Of a stretch of DNA of 64,000 nt, positions 56,895-64,000 are shown in pieces. Positions within the stretch are counted from its first letter, which is position 1. Each line of letters opens with the position of its first letter. Below the pieces are notes generated by a model. That model saw nothing but the letters and a program-made list of their open reading frames with translations. It was not told where the DNA came from and did no database searches. Origin of the DNA: Malikia spinosa (GTDB taxonomy: Bacteria > Pseudomonadota > Gammaproteobacteria > Burkholderiales > Burkholderiaceae_C); contig NZ_PVLR01000003.1 of the NCBI RefSeq assembly GCF_002980625.1, forward strand, positions 1-64,000, given 5' to 3'. A program made the position numbers and the translations under genes.

Positions 56895-57776
56895 TCAGCC
56901 CCGGGCCTGTTCGTAGAGTTGCCTGACTCGGGGCAGGTTGTCCTGCAGTTCCTGGATCCGGTTCGGGCCGCTCGGGTGGGTGGACAGGAAGCCCGGCCCG
57001 CCGCGGCCGTTGGCCGCCATCATCTTGCGCCAGAGCGAGACGCTGGCCTGCGGGTTGTAGGCCCCGCGTGCGCCGAGCTCGAGTCCGACCAGATCGGCCT
57101 CGGTCTCGTCATCGCGGCTGTACTTGAGCGCCAGCAGCTGGGTGCCGAGGTCGGCCGCGACATTGCCCAGCTCGCCCAGGCCCAGCAGGCGCGCGCCCAG
57201 CGACAGCCCCAGGCTGGTGGCCTGGGTCTTGGCCAGCCGCTCGCGTGCATGCTCGCGCAGGGCATGCGCCATCTCGTGGCCCATGACCATCGCGACCTCG
57301 TCGTCGCCGAGCTTGAGCTTGTCGAGGATGCCGGTGTAGAAGCAGATCTTGCCGCCCGGCATGCAGAAGGCGTTGACTTGGGAGTTGCCGATCAGGTTGA
57401 CTTCCCATTGCCAGCTGCGCGAGCGCGAGTTCCACGGTGCGGTGAAGGGAATCAGGCGGCGCGCGATCTGGCGCAGCCGCTGCAGCTGCGGGTGCTGCTC
57501 GGGCGCCAGCGCTCCCTTGGCCCGGGCCTGTTCCAGCATTTCGCCGTATTGCTGTCGCGCCGCGCCTTCAAGCTCCTCGGCCGGCACCAGATTGCGCAGC
57601 GCCGAAGCCTCGCCGACATCGACCTGGGCCTGCGCCGTGGCGCTGACCAGTCCGGTGGCGGCCGCTGCGCCGGCCAGCAGGAAGCCGCGCCGCGGCGACC
57701 AGCGCCCGGCGCCCGGTTCGTCATGAACCCCGGCCGAAGCCGAAAGGGAGGATTTCGCGTCGCAAAGCCAGCACAT
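56895..57776 (-). CDS. M48-family zinc metallopeptidase, Tat-exported
   Basis: A 293-residue peptidase with the zinc motif H167-EMAH-171 and the third ligand E226 (ETEAD). Residues 27-50 (SPRRGFLLAGAAAATG, ending ATAQA) look like a twin-arginine signal peptide, so it is exported folded. The N-terminal MCWLC before the signal is unusual. The family includes BepA/LoiP-like outer-membrane quality-control proteases, a likely but unproven role. It starts at ATG 57776 and is divergent from the AmpG-like gene, 57 nt away. Confidence 0.9.
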   Translation of the reverse strand: MCWLCDAKSSLSASAGVHDEPGAGRWSPRRGFLLAGAAAATGLVSATAQAQVDVGEASALRNLVPAEELEGAARQQYGEMLEQARAKGALAPEQHPQLQRLRQIARRLIPFTAPWNSRSRSWQWEVNLIGNSQVNAFCMPGGKICFYTGILDKLKLGDDEVAMVMGHEMAHALREHARERLAKTQATSLGLSLGARLLGLGELGNVAADLGTQLLALKYSRDDETEADLVGLELGARGAYNPQASVSLWRKMMAANGRGGPGFLSTHPSGPNRIQELQDNLPRVRQLYEQARG

Positions 57777-57833
57777 GCGCCAATAATAGACAAAAGCCTG
57801 CCGCCTGCGCAGGTTTTCTGTTTCAAGCCGTAC

Positions 57834-59198
57834 ATGCCTCCATCTGATCCCCGTCCCGCCGCCACGCTGGCCGAACCGCAGTCCGATCCGGTGCTGTCCT
57901 GGCGCGCCACCCTGCGCGCCTACCTGCAGCCCGCTGGCCTGCGCCTGTTCGCGCTCGGTTTCGCCGCTGGCCTGCCGCTGCTGCTGGTGCTCGGCACGTT
58001 GAGCTTTCGCCTGCGCGAGGCCGGCCTCGACCGCGCCACCATCGGCTACCTGAGCTGGGTCGGCCTGGCCTACGGTTTCAAGTGGTGCTGGGCGCCGCTG
58101 GTCGACCGCTTGCCGCTGCCGGGACTGAGCCGCTGGGTCGGCCAGCGCCGTGCCTGGCTGCTGCTGTCGCAATGCGTCGTCATGGCCGGCCTGGTCGGCA
58201 TGGCGCTGACCGACCCGCGCACCGACCTGCAGGCCATGGTGGGTTACGCCCTGCTGGTGGCCTTTGCCTCGGCGACGCAGGACATCGCGCTCGACGCCTT
58301 CCGGATCGAATCGGCCGATGCCCGGCGCCAGGCCGCGCTGGTCGCCTATTACCAGACCGGCTACCGCCTCGGCATGATCTGGTCCGGCGCCGGTGTGCTC
58401 TGGCTGGCCGCGCGTGCCGAACTGGCGCCCGCGATCGCGGCCGGCTATCAGCAGGCGGCCTGGAGCAGCGCCTACCTGGTCATGGCCGGCTCGATGGTGA
58501 TCGGCCTGCTGACCGTGCTGCTCTCGCCCGAGCCGGTGCGCCGCGTCATCCCGCCGGCGCGCAACCTCGCGGCCTGGCTGCGCGAGGTGCTGGTCGAGCC
58601 CTTTGCCGAATTCCTGCAGCGCTACGGCGCCCAGGCCCTGCTGCTGCTGGCGCTGATCGGGGTCTACCGCATCAGCGACGTGGTGATGGGCATCATGGCC
58701 AACCCGTTCTATGTCGACATGGGCTACAGCAAGGACGAGGTCGCCGCCGTCACCAAGGTCTACGGCGTGATCATGACCCTGGTCGGTGCCTTTGCCGGTG
58801 GCGCGCTGGCGCTGCGCTGGGGCGTCGCACGCGTGCTGATGCTGGGCGCCGTGCTGAGTGCCGTCAGCAACCTGCTGTTTGCCTGGCTGGCCTGGCATGG
58901 CCATGACCTGGTGGCGCTGATCGCGGTGATCGCCGCCGACAACCTGAGTTCGGGCATCGCTTCGGCTGCCTTCGTCGCCTACCTGTCGAGCCTGACCAAT
59001 GTGAGCTATTCGGCCACGCAATACGCGCTGTTCAGCTCGATGATGCTGCTCGCGCCCAAGTGGCTGGCCGGCTATTCGGGCGTCTTCGTCGATGCCTATG
59101 GCTACAGCAGCTTCTTCATCGGCACGGCGCTGCTCGGCCTGCCGGTGCTGCTGCTGGTCTGGCTGGCATCCCGGGTGCAGGCCAGGACATCTGGCTAG
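57834..59198 (+). CDS. ampG: AmpG-family muropeptide permease (MFS)
   Basis: AmpG imports GlcNAc-anhydroMurNAc muropeptides for cell-wall recycling. The 454-residue protein has 12-14 hydrophobic helices, with the AmpG-like GLPLLLVLGTLSFRLREAG, YGFKWCWAPLVDRLPLP and SATQDIALDAFRIE segments. The ATG at 57834 begins MPPSDPRPAATL with no clear ribosome binding site. A strong terminator lies about 180 nt after the stop. Confidence 0.9.
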   Translation: MPPSDPRPAATLAEPQSDPVLSWRATLRAYLQPAGLRLFALGFAAGLPLLLVLGTLSFRLREAGLDRATIGYLSWVGLAYGFKWCWAPLVDRLPLPGLSRWVGQRRAWLLLSQCVVMAGLVGMALTDPRTDLQAMVGYALLVAFASATQDIALDAFRIESADARRQAALVAYYQTGYRLGMIWSGAGVLWLAARAELAPAIAAGYQQAAWSSAYLVMAGSMVIGLLTVLLSPEPVRRVIPPARNLAAWLREVLVEPFAEFLQRYGAQALLLLALIGVYRISDVVMGIMANPFYVDMGYSKDEVAAVTKVYGVIMTLVGAFAGGALALRWGVARVLMLGAVLSAVSNLLFAWLAWHGHDLVALIAVIAADNLSSGIASAAFVAYLSSLTNVSYSATQYALFSSMMLLAPKWLAGYSGVFVDAYGYSSFFIGTALLGLPVLLLVWLASRVQARTSG

Positions 59199-59259
59199 AG
59201 CGCTTGGCCTGGATTTTCCAGCCAGTTGTCAGGCCCGTGCCATGTGGCTGGTGCACAAT

Positions 59260-59406
59260 AGGGTCAAGTGCTGTCACACTGGCCCATGACAAGGCAGTTG
59301 TCGCGGGGGGGATGAAGCGCCAAGACGCCAGTCACGCCCCGCCATACCGTATTCCAACGACGTCCTCTAGGACTTGCCGCCGCCCAGCTGGGCGGCGTTT
59401 TTTTTT
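59260..59406 (+). ncRNA. Candidate small RNA or structured 3' UTR of ampG
   Basis: The 59199-59517 gap has no convincing gene. It holds three stems: TGTCA/TGACA (59272-59276 with 59287-59291), GCGGGG/CCCCGC (59303-59308 with 59337-59342), and the final terminator. The 5' end is not defined; CACAAT near 59255 could be a -10, but no -35 is seen. It may simply be the ampG trailer. Confidence 0.3.
59378..59406 (+). terminator. Strong rho-independent terminator
   Basis: CGCCGCCC (59378-59385) pairs with GGGCGGCG (59390-59397) around AGCT, followed by nine T residues (59398-59406). It ends ampG or a small RNA 112 nt before the ABC exporter. Confidence 0.92.
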
Positions 59407-59517
59407 GCCGCTCGCTTTGCCGCTTACGCCCGTGCCTCATGCGGGACATCACGCCATGAGGCGGCCGGCAGTCCGGCGATGGGCGCACAATCGGTGCGTT
59501 CCTTGATCGTTTTGCCG

Positions 59518-61416
59518 ATGCGCCACCTCGCCCACACCAGTCCCACTGCAGCCACTGCCACGACCGCCCCTGTCGGTTCTACCGCCGCCCAGCCCGAGCG
59601 CTCGGACGCTGCCACCCTGCGCCGCCTCTTGCCCTATCTCTGGCAGTACCGCTGGCGCGTGGCGCTGGCGCTGGCCTTCATGGTCGGCGCCAAGCTGGCC
59701 AACGTCGGCGTGCCGCTGCTGCTCAAGGAGCTGGTCGACGCGCTGACGCCGCGCACCGGCCTGGCGCCGGGCCAGGCCGCGCTGCTGGTGGTGCCGCTGG
59801 GCCTGTTGCTGGCCTACGGCCTGCTGCGCTTCTCGACCAGCCTGTTCACCGAGCTGCGTGAGCTGATCTTTGCCAAGGCGACCGAGGGTGCGACGCGCGC
59901 GATCGCGCTGCAGGTGTTCGGCCATCTGCACGGACTGAGCCTGCGCTTTCACCTCGAGCGCCAGACCGGCGGCATGACGCGCGATGTCGATCGCGGCACC
60001 CGCGGCGTGCAGTCGCTGATCTCCTACTCGCTCTACAGCATCTTCCCGACCCTGCTCGAGGTGGTGCTGGTGCTGGCGCTGCTGGGCACCAAGTTCGAGC
60101 TCTGGTATGTCTGGACCACGCTGGCGGCGCTGGCGGCCTATGTGTTCTTCACGGTCAAGGTCACCGAGTGGCGCACCCAGTACCGGCGCGAGATGAACGA
60201 GCTCGAATCGGCCAGCCAGACCCGTGCCGTCGATTCGCTGCTCAACTACGAGACCGTCAAGTATTTCAACAACGAGGCCTTCGAGTCGAGCCGCTACGGC
60301 GAGAGCCTGGAGCGCCTGCGCCGCGCCCGCGTCAAGAGCCAGACCACGCTGTCGCTGCTCAACGCCGGCCAGCAGCTGATCATCGCGACCGCGTTGGTCG
60401 CGATGCTCTGGCGCGCCACCAGCGCCGTGACCCAGGGCGGCATGACGCTGGGCGACCTGGTCATGATCAACGCCTTCATGATCCAGCTCTACATCCCGCT
60501 CAACTTCCTGGGCGTGCTGTACCGCGAGATCAAGCAGAGCCTGACCGATCTCGACAAGATGTTCACGCTGCTGGATCGCGAGCGCGAGATCGCCGATGCG
60601 CCGGGCGCGCCCGAGCTGGCGCTGGACGGGCCGCCCGAGGTCCGCTTCGAGTCGGTGCGCTTCGCCTACGAGCCGGCGCGCGAGATCCTGCATGGCATCA
60701 GCTTCACGGTGCCGGCCGGCAAGACGGTGGCGGTGGTCGGACCGTCCGGCTCCGGCAAGTCCACGCTGGCGCGCCTGCTGTACCGCTTCTACGATGTCGG
60801 CGGCGCTGCCATGGCGCCTGATGCGGCCGGCGCGATCCGGATCGCGGGCCAGGACATCCGCCAGGTGACCCAGTCCAGCTTGCGACGCGCGATCGGCATC
60901 GTGCCGCAGGACACGGTGCTGTTCAACGACAGCATCGGCTACAACATCCGCTACGGCCGCCCGGACGCCAGCCGCGAGGAAATGGTCGCCGCCGCCCAGG
61001 CCGCGCATATCCACGACTTCATCGAGAAGCTGCCCAAGGGCTACGACACCGTGGTCGGCGAGCGCGGCCTCAAGCTGTCGGGCGGCGAGAAGCAGCGCGT
61101 CGCGATCGCGCGCACCCTGCTGAAGAACCCGCCGATCCTGATCTTCGACGAGGCGACCTCGGCGCTCGACTCGGCCAACGAGCGCGCGATCCAGTCCGAA
61201 CTGCGCAGCGCGGCGCGCGACAAGACCGCGCTGGTGATCGCGCACCGGCTCTCGACCGTGGTCGACGCGCACGAGATCATCGTGCTCGAGCAGGGCCAGA
61301 TCGTCGAGCGCGGCGCCCATGCCGAACTGCTGGCGCGCAACGGTCGCTATGCCCAGATGTGGGCGCTGCAGCAAAGCGGCGCCGAGGAAGCCGTCGTGAT
61401 GCAAGCGGACGCCTGA
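59518..61416 (+). CDS. Atm1/HMT1-type ABC exporter (fused permease-ATPase)
   Basis: A 632-residue half-transporter: membrane domain with six helices (about 45-330; [31 protein letters not shown]) and ATPase domain with Walker A GPSGSGKS (408-415), signature LSGGEKQ (520-526) and Walker [13 protein letters not shown]. The segments [14 protein letters not shown] and the glutathione-site context are those of the Atm1 family, which exports glutathione-based sulfur or metal compounds. ATG 59518 gives the family N-terminus. LysR follows after one base. Confidence 0.93.
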   Translation: MRHLAHTSPTAATATTAPVGSTAAQPERSDAATLRRLLPYLWQYRWRVALALAFMVGAKLANVGVPLLLKELVDALTPRTGLAPGQAALLVVPLGLLLAYGLLRFSTSLFTELRELIFAKATEGATRAIALQVFGHLHGLSLRFHLERQTGGMTRDVDRGTRGVQSLISYSLYSIFPTLLEVVLVLALLGTKFELWYVWTTLAALAAYVFFTVKVTEWRTQYRREMNELESASQTRAVDSLLNYETVKYFNNEAFESSRYGESLERLRRARVKSQTTLSLLNAGQQLIIATALVAMLWRATSAVTQGGMTLGDLVMINAFMIQLYIPLNFLGVLYREIKQSLTDLDKMFTLLDREREIADAPGAPELALDGPPEVRFESVRFAYEPAREILHGISFTVPAGKTVAVVGPSGSGKSTLARLLYRFYDVGGAAMAPDAAGAIRIAGQDIRQVTQSSLRRAIGIVPQDTVLFNDSIGYNIRYGRPDASREEMVAAAQAAHIHDFIEKLPKGYDTVVGERGLKLSGGEKQRVAIARTLLKNPPILIFDEATSALDSANERAIQSELRSAARDKTALVIAHRLSTVVDAHEIIVLEQGQIVERGAHAELLARNGRYAQMWALQQSGAEEAVVMQADA

Positions 61417-61417
61417 G

Positions 61418-62347
61418 ATGGATACCAAATGGCTGGAGGATTTCGTCAGCCTGGCCGAGACGCGCAGTTTCAGCCGCTCGGCCCAGCTGCGCCATGTGAC
61501 GCAGCCGGCGTTCTCGCGCCGGATCCAGTCGCTCGAGGCCTGGGCCGGCACCGACCTGGTTGACCGCAGCAGCTACCCGACCCGGCTCACGCCAGCGGGG
61601 CAGACGCTCTACGAGCAGGCGCTCGAAATGCTGCACGCGCTGCAGGCTACCCGCACCATGCTGCGCCAGTATTGCCCGACCGGCCAGGACCAGATCGCGT
61701 TCGCGGTGCCGCACACGCTGGGCTTCACCTTCTTTCCGGCTTGGCTGTCGGGCCTGCGCGAGGTGGTCGGCCCGGTCAAGACCCGGCTGATCGCCCTCAA
61801 TGTCCATGATGCAGTGCTGCGCCTGATGGAGGGCAGCTGCGACCTGCTGATCACTTATCAGCATACCTCGCAGCCGATCCAGCTCGATGCCGAGCGCTAC
61901 GAGATGCTGTCGCTCGGGCAGGAGGTGCTGGCGCCCTATGTCCGCCCCGGCGACGACGGCGCGCCGCTGCACCGCCTGCCTGGCTGCGCCGAGCAGCCCT
62001 GGCCCTATCTGGCCTACGCGCCGGGGGCCTATCTCGGGCGCGTGGTTGACTGGGTGCTGCAGCAGGGCGGGGCGAACTTTCATCCCGAGCGGGTCTACGA
62101 GACCGACATGTCCGAGAGCCTGAAGGCGATGGCGATCGCCGGCCATGGCGTGGCCTTCCTGCCGGCCAGCTCGGTCCAGCAAGCCTTGCGCGAGGGCCAG
62201 CTGGTCAGCGCCGCCGGTCCCGACGTCGCCTGCGAGGCGCGGCTGGACATCCGGCTCTATCGCGAACGCCCTGGCGCGCGCCGGCCCAAGCGCGCGGCGC
62301 AGAAGTTCTGGGACGACGTGGCGGCCGCGCAGGCCCGCTCGAACTGA
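61418..62347 (+). CDS. LysR-family transcriptional regulator
   Basis: A 309-residue regulator with the N-terminal winged helix (about 1-60; FVSLAETRSFSRSAQLRHVTQPAFSRR) and a C-terminal effector-binding domain. It begins one base after the ABC exporter stop, so it is cotranscribed with it. It lies before gltI, which makes regulation of the amino-acid transporter possible. The effector is unknown. Start and length are normal. Confidence 0.93.
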   Translation: MDTKWLEDFVSLAETRSFSRSAQLRHVTQPAFSRRIQSLEAWAGTDLVDRSSYPTRLTPAGQTLYEQALEMLHALQATRTMLRQYCPTGQDQIAFAVPHTLGFTFFPAWLSGLREVVGPVKTRLIALNVHDAVLRLMEGSCDLLITYQHTSQPIQLDAERYEMLSLGQEVLAPYVRPGDDGAPLHRLPGCAEQPWPYLAYAPGAYLGRVVDWVLQQGGANFHPERVYETDMSESLKAMAIAGHGVAFLPASSVQQALREGQLVSAAGPDVACEARLDIRLYRERPGARRPKRAAQKFWDDVAAAQARSN

Positions 62348-62360
62348 AGCCCCGCTGCGC

Positions 62361-62376
62361 TGGCGCGATTTTTGCT
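62361..62376 (+). promoter_or_regulatory. Candidate sigma-54 promoter of gltI
   Basis: TGGCGC-N5-TTGCT matches the -24/-12 pattern TGGCAC-N5-TTGCW with one change and exact spacing. It lies 108 bp before gltI. A weaker sigma-70 alternative, TTGTGC (62385-62390) and TACTAT (62409-62414) with an 18-bp spacer, follows it. Confidence 0.5.
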
Positions 62377-62483
62377 CAATACCCTTGTGCAGTCCGGGGC
62401 CGGGTAGATACTATGGCGGTCCCGCGATACGCGCCCTAGAATGGGGCACAACTATTTCCCCTCGACCGATAAAGGATCTTGAC

Positions 62484-63383
62484 ATGAAGAAGAGCCTCCT
62501 GGCCATTGCCCTGACGGCCGCCTGTGCCGGTTCCGTCTGGGCCCAGACCAATGACACCCTGGCCAAGATCAAGGGCAGCGGCAGCGTGACCCTGGGCGTG
62601 CGCGAATCCTCGGGCCTGGGTTTCACCCTGGGCAACGGCAAGTACGTCGGCTTTCACACCGAAATGGGCGAGCGCGTCGCGGCCGACCTGCAAAAGCAGC
62701 TCGGGCTGACCAAGCTCGAACTGAAATACCAGCCCGTGACCTCGCAGAACCGCATTCCGCTGCTGCAGAACGGCACCGTCGACCTCGAGTGCGGCTCGAC
62801 CACCAACAACGCCGCGCGCCAGAAGGATGTCGCCTTCGCCGTCACCACCTATGTCGAGGAAGTGGGCATTGCCGTGCGCACCAACTCGAACGTGCACCAG
62901 GTCAAGGACCTGAACGGCAAGTCGGTCGCCACCACCACCGGCACCACCTCGGTCCAGACGCTGCGCAAGAACGAGCGCGCCGCCGGCATCGACTTCAAGG
63001 AAGTCTATGGCAAGGACCATGCCGACAGCTTCCTGCTGCTTGAGTCGGGCCGTGCCGAGGCGTTCGTGATGGACAAGTCCATCCTGGCAGCCAACATCGC
63101 CAAGTCGAAGAACCCGGGCGAGTTCAAGATCCTCGACGAGGTGCTGAGCGTCGAGCCGATCGCCTGCATGCTGCGCAAGGACGATCCGGCCTTCAAGAAG
63201 GCGGTCGATGACAGCATCAAGCGCCAGATCAAGGACGGTTCGCTGGCCAAGCTGTACGACAAGTGGTTCATGCAGCCGATCCCGCCGGCCAACGTCAACC
63301 TCAAGATGCCCTTGACTGACAGCACCAAGGCCGCCTGGGCCAGCCCGAACGACAAGCCGATGGAAGAGTACGCGAAGAAGTAA
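62484..63383 (+). CDS. gltI: Glutamate/aspartate ABC transporter, periplasmic binding protein
   Basis: A 299-residue family 3 solute-binding protein. It has a 20-residue signal peptide (MKKSLLAIALTAACAGSVWA), the segment VTLGVRESSGLGFTLGNGKYVGFHTEM split over the first lobe, and the ligand motif DLECGSTTNN. These match GltI/AatJ proteins that bind acidic amino acids in the periplasm. AAAGGA lies 8 nt before the ATG. gltJ follows after 65 nt with a hairpin between. Confidence 0.94.
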   Translation: MKKSLLAIALTAACAGSVWAQTNDTLAKIKGSGSVTLGVRESSGLGFTLGNGKYVGFHTEMGERVAADLQKQLGLTKLELKYQPVTSQNRIPLLQNGTVDLECGSTTNNAARQKDVAFAVTTYVEEVGIAVRTNSNVHQVKDLNGKSVATTTGTTSVQTLRKNERAAGIDFKEVYGKDHADSFLLLESGRAEAFVMDKSILAANIAKSKNPGEFKILDEVLSVEPIACMLRKDDPAFKKAVDDSIKRQIKDGSLAKLYDKWFMQPIPPANVNLKMPLTDSTKAAWASPNDKPMEEYAKK

Positions 63384-63398
63384 GCTTCGCACCCAGTG

Positions 63399-63419
63399 CA
63401 GCCCCGCTGGTCGGGGCTG
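63399..63419 (+). terminator. Intercistronic hairpin between gltI and gltJ
   Basis: CAGCCCCG (63399-63406) pairs with CGGGGCTG (63412-63419) around CTGGT; only short T-runs follow. Such weak terminators after a binding-protein gene keep the receptor in excess over the membrane parts. Confidence 0.6.
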
Positions 63420-63448
63420 GTTTCATTTCACAGCATGGGGAGGTCCGC

Positions 63449-64000
63449 ATGAGCTGGGATTGGCAGGTATTCTGCGAGGACACCCTCACGCGCGAGGCGG
63501 GTTCGAGCTGTTTTGGTCAGGGCGGTGACATCACCTACCTGGATTGGCTGTTGTCGGCCTGGGGCTGGACGGTGTCGGTCTCGCTGCTGGCCTTGCTGCT
63601 GGCGCTGTTCGTGGGTGCCCTGGTCGGCACGCTGCGTACCTTGCCCGACAGCCCCTGGGTGGTGCGACTCGGCAATGCCTGGGTTGAGCTGTTTCGCAAC
63701 ATTCCGCTGCTGGTGCAGATCTTCCTCTGGTACCACGTGCTGCCCACGCTGTTTCCGACCCTGCAGGCGGTGCCGGGCTTCGTGCTGGTGGTGCTGGCGC
63801 TGGGCCTGTTCACCTCGGCCCGCATCGCCGAGCAGGTCCGCTCCGGCATACAGGCGCTGCCGCGCGGCCAGCGCATGGCCGGCATGGCGCTGGGCCTGAC
63901 CACGGCGCAGACCTACCGCCATGTGCTGCTGCCGATGGCGCTGCGCATCGTGATCCCGCCGCTGACCAGCGAGACCATGAACATCTTCAAGAACTCGTCG
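63449..64000 (+). CDS. gltJ: Glutamate/aspartate ABC transporter permease (partial)
   Basis: The gene runs off the right edge; 184 codons are present. It starts MSWDWQVFCEDTLTREAG, has hydrophobic helices at about 35-60 and 108-122, and ELFRNIPLLVQIFLW, a hallmark of the HAAT permease family. The EAA-like loop is being entered near GMALGLTTAQTYRHVLLP. GGGGAGG lies upstream of the ATG. It forms the inner-membrane channel with a partner permease GltK and an ATPase GltL, expected just outside the window. Confidence 0.94.
   Translation, partial: MSWDWQVFCEDTLTREAGSSCFGQGGDITYLDWLLSAWGWTVSVSLLALLLALFVGALVGTLRTLPDSPWVVRLGNAWVELFRNIPLLVQIFLWYHVLPTLFPTLQAVPGFVLVVLALGLFTSARIAEQVRSGIQALPRGQRMAGMALGLTTAQTYRHVLLPMALRIVIPPLTSETMNIFKNSS

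Noticed and set aside
59312..59506. Small plus-strand ORF before the ABC exporter
   Set aside because: Arg/Pro-rich product with no ribosome binding site, running through the terminator hairpin.

Overview
The window is GC-rich bacterial chromosome, almost fully coding, and reads as a betaproteobacterium of the order Burkholderiales. Reasons: the order tuf-trpT-secE-nusG-rplKAJL-rpoBC, two tandem Gram-negative porins of the Burkholderiales type, a Bug-type tripartite tricarboxylate transporter (TTT) receptor with TctA/TctB, divergent mreBCD-mrdA and gatCAB, and a CIRCE-controlled groES-groEL operon. Genus cannot be fixed from sequence reading alone. No rRNA, prophage, insertion sequence or CRISPR array was seen.

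Layout. 1-12.5 kb: end of tuf, tRNA-Trp, secE-nusG, ribosomal stalk and RNA polymerase genes, with a strong promoter before rplK, an L10-type leader before rplJ, a run of hairpins between rplL and rpoB, and a terminator after rpoC. 12.5-18.7 kb: a RidA-like protein, an Lrp-family regulator divergent from putA (proline to glutamate), an unknown membrane-anchored protein and a methyltransferase. 18.7-31.3 kb: one long minus-strand block, read from right to left: Bug receptor, sulfatase, SulP permease, class II ribonucleotide reductase (nrdJ) carrying a 378-residue intein with a LAGLIDADG endonuclease, tctB, tctA, sensor kinase, response regulator. A MarR regulator diverges from the Bug gene. 32-38 kb: groEL/groES, two porins, and a Fic protein next to an AT-rich tract. 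38.3-50.5 kb: a kinase fusion, mrdA-mreD-mreC-mreB, gatCAB, a DUF4124 protein, pyrE/xth with overlapping divergent start codons, and a small membrane protein. 50.6-54.1 kb: eutBC (adenosylcobalamin-dependent ethanolamine ammonia-lyase) with a divergent AraC-type regulator. 54.3-64 kb: an orphan type II secretion/type IV pilus-like ATPase, a metallo-beta-lactamase-fold hydrolase, an M48 peptidase, an AmpG-like permease, an Atm1-type ABC exporter, a LysR regulator and the start of a glutamate/aspartate ABC transporter.

How parts may work together. The sulfatase has no signal peptide and sits between a solute receptor and a sulfate permease, so the Bug/TctAB/sulfatase/SulP set could be a sulfate-ester uptake and desulfation route, interrupted by nrdJ; this is inference. 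nrdJ has two NrdR-like boxes 31 bp apart. NrdJ and EutBC both need adenosylcobalamin, so the strain must make or import it. Most of the rest is housekeeping. The strongest unusual items are the intein placed exactly before the catalytic cysteine of NrdJ, the split transporter/sulfatase cluster, the fic gene with a dinucleotide repeat in its leader and a changed active-site motif, and several readable operators (NrdR, HrcA, Lrp-like, EutR-like, sigma-54). I did not find a clearly new multi-gene system.
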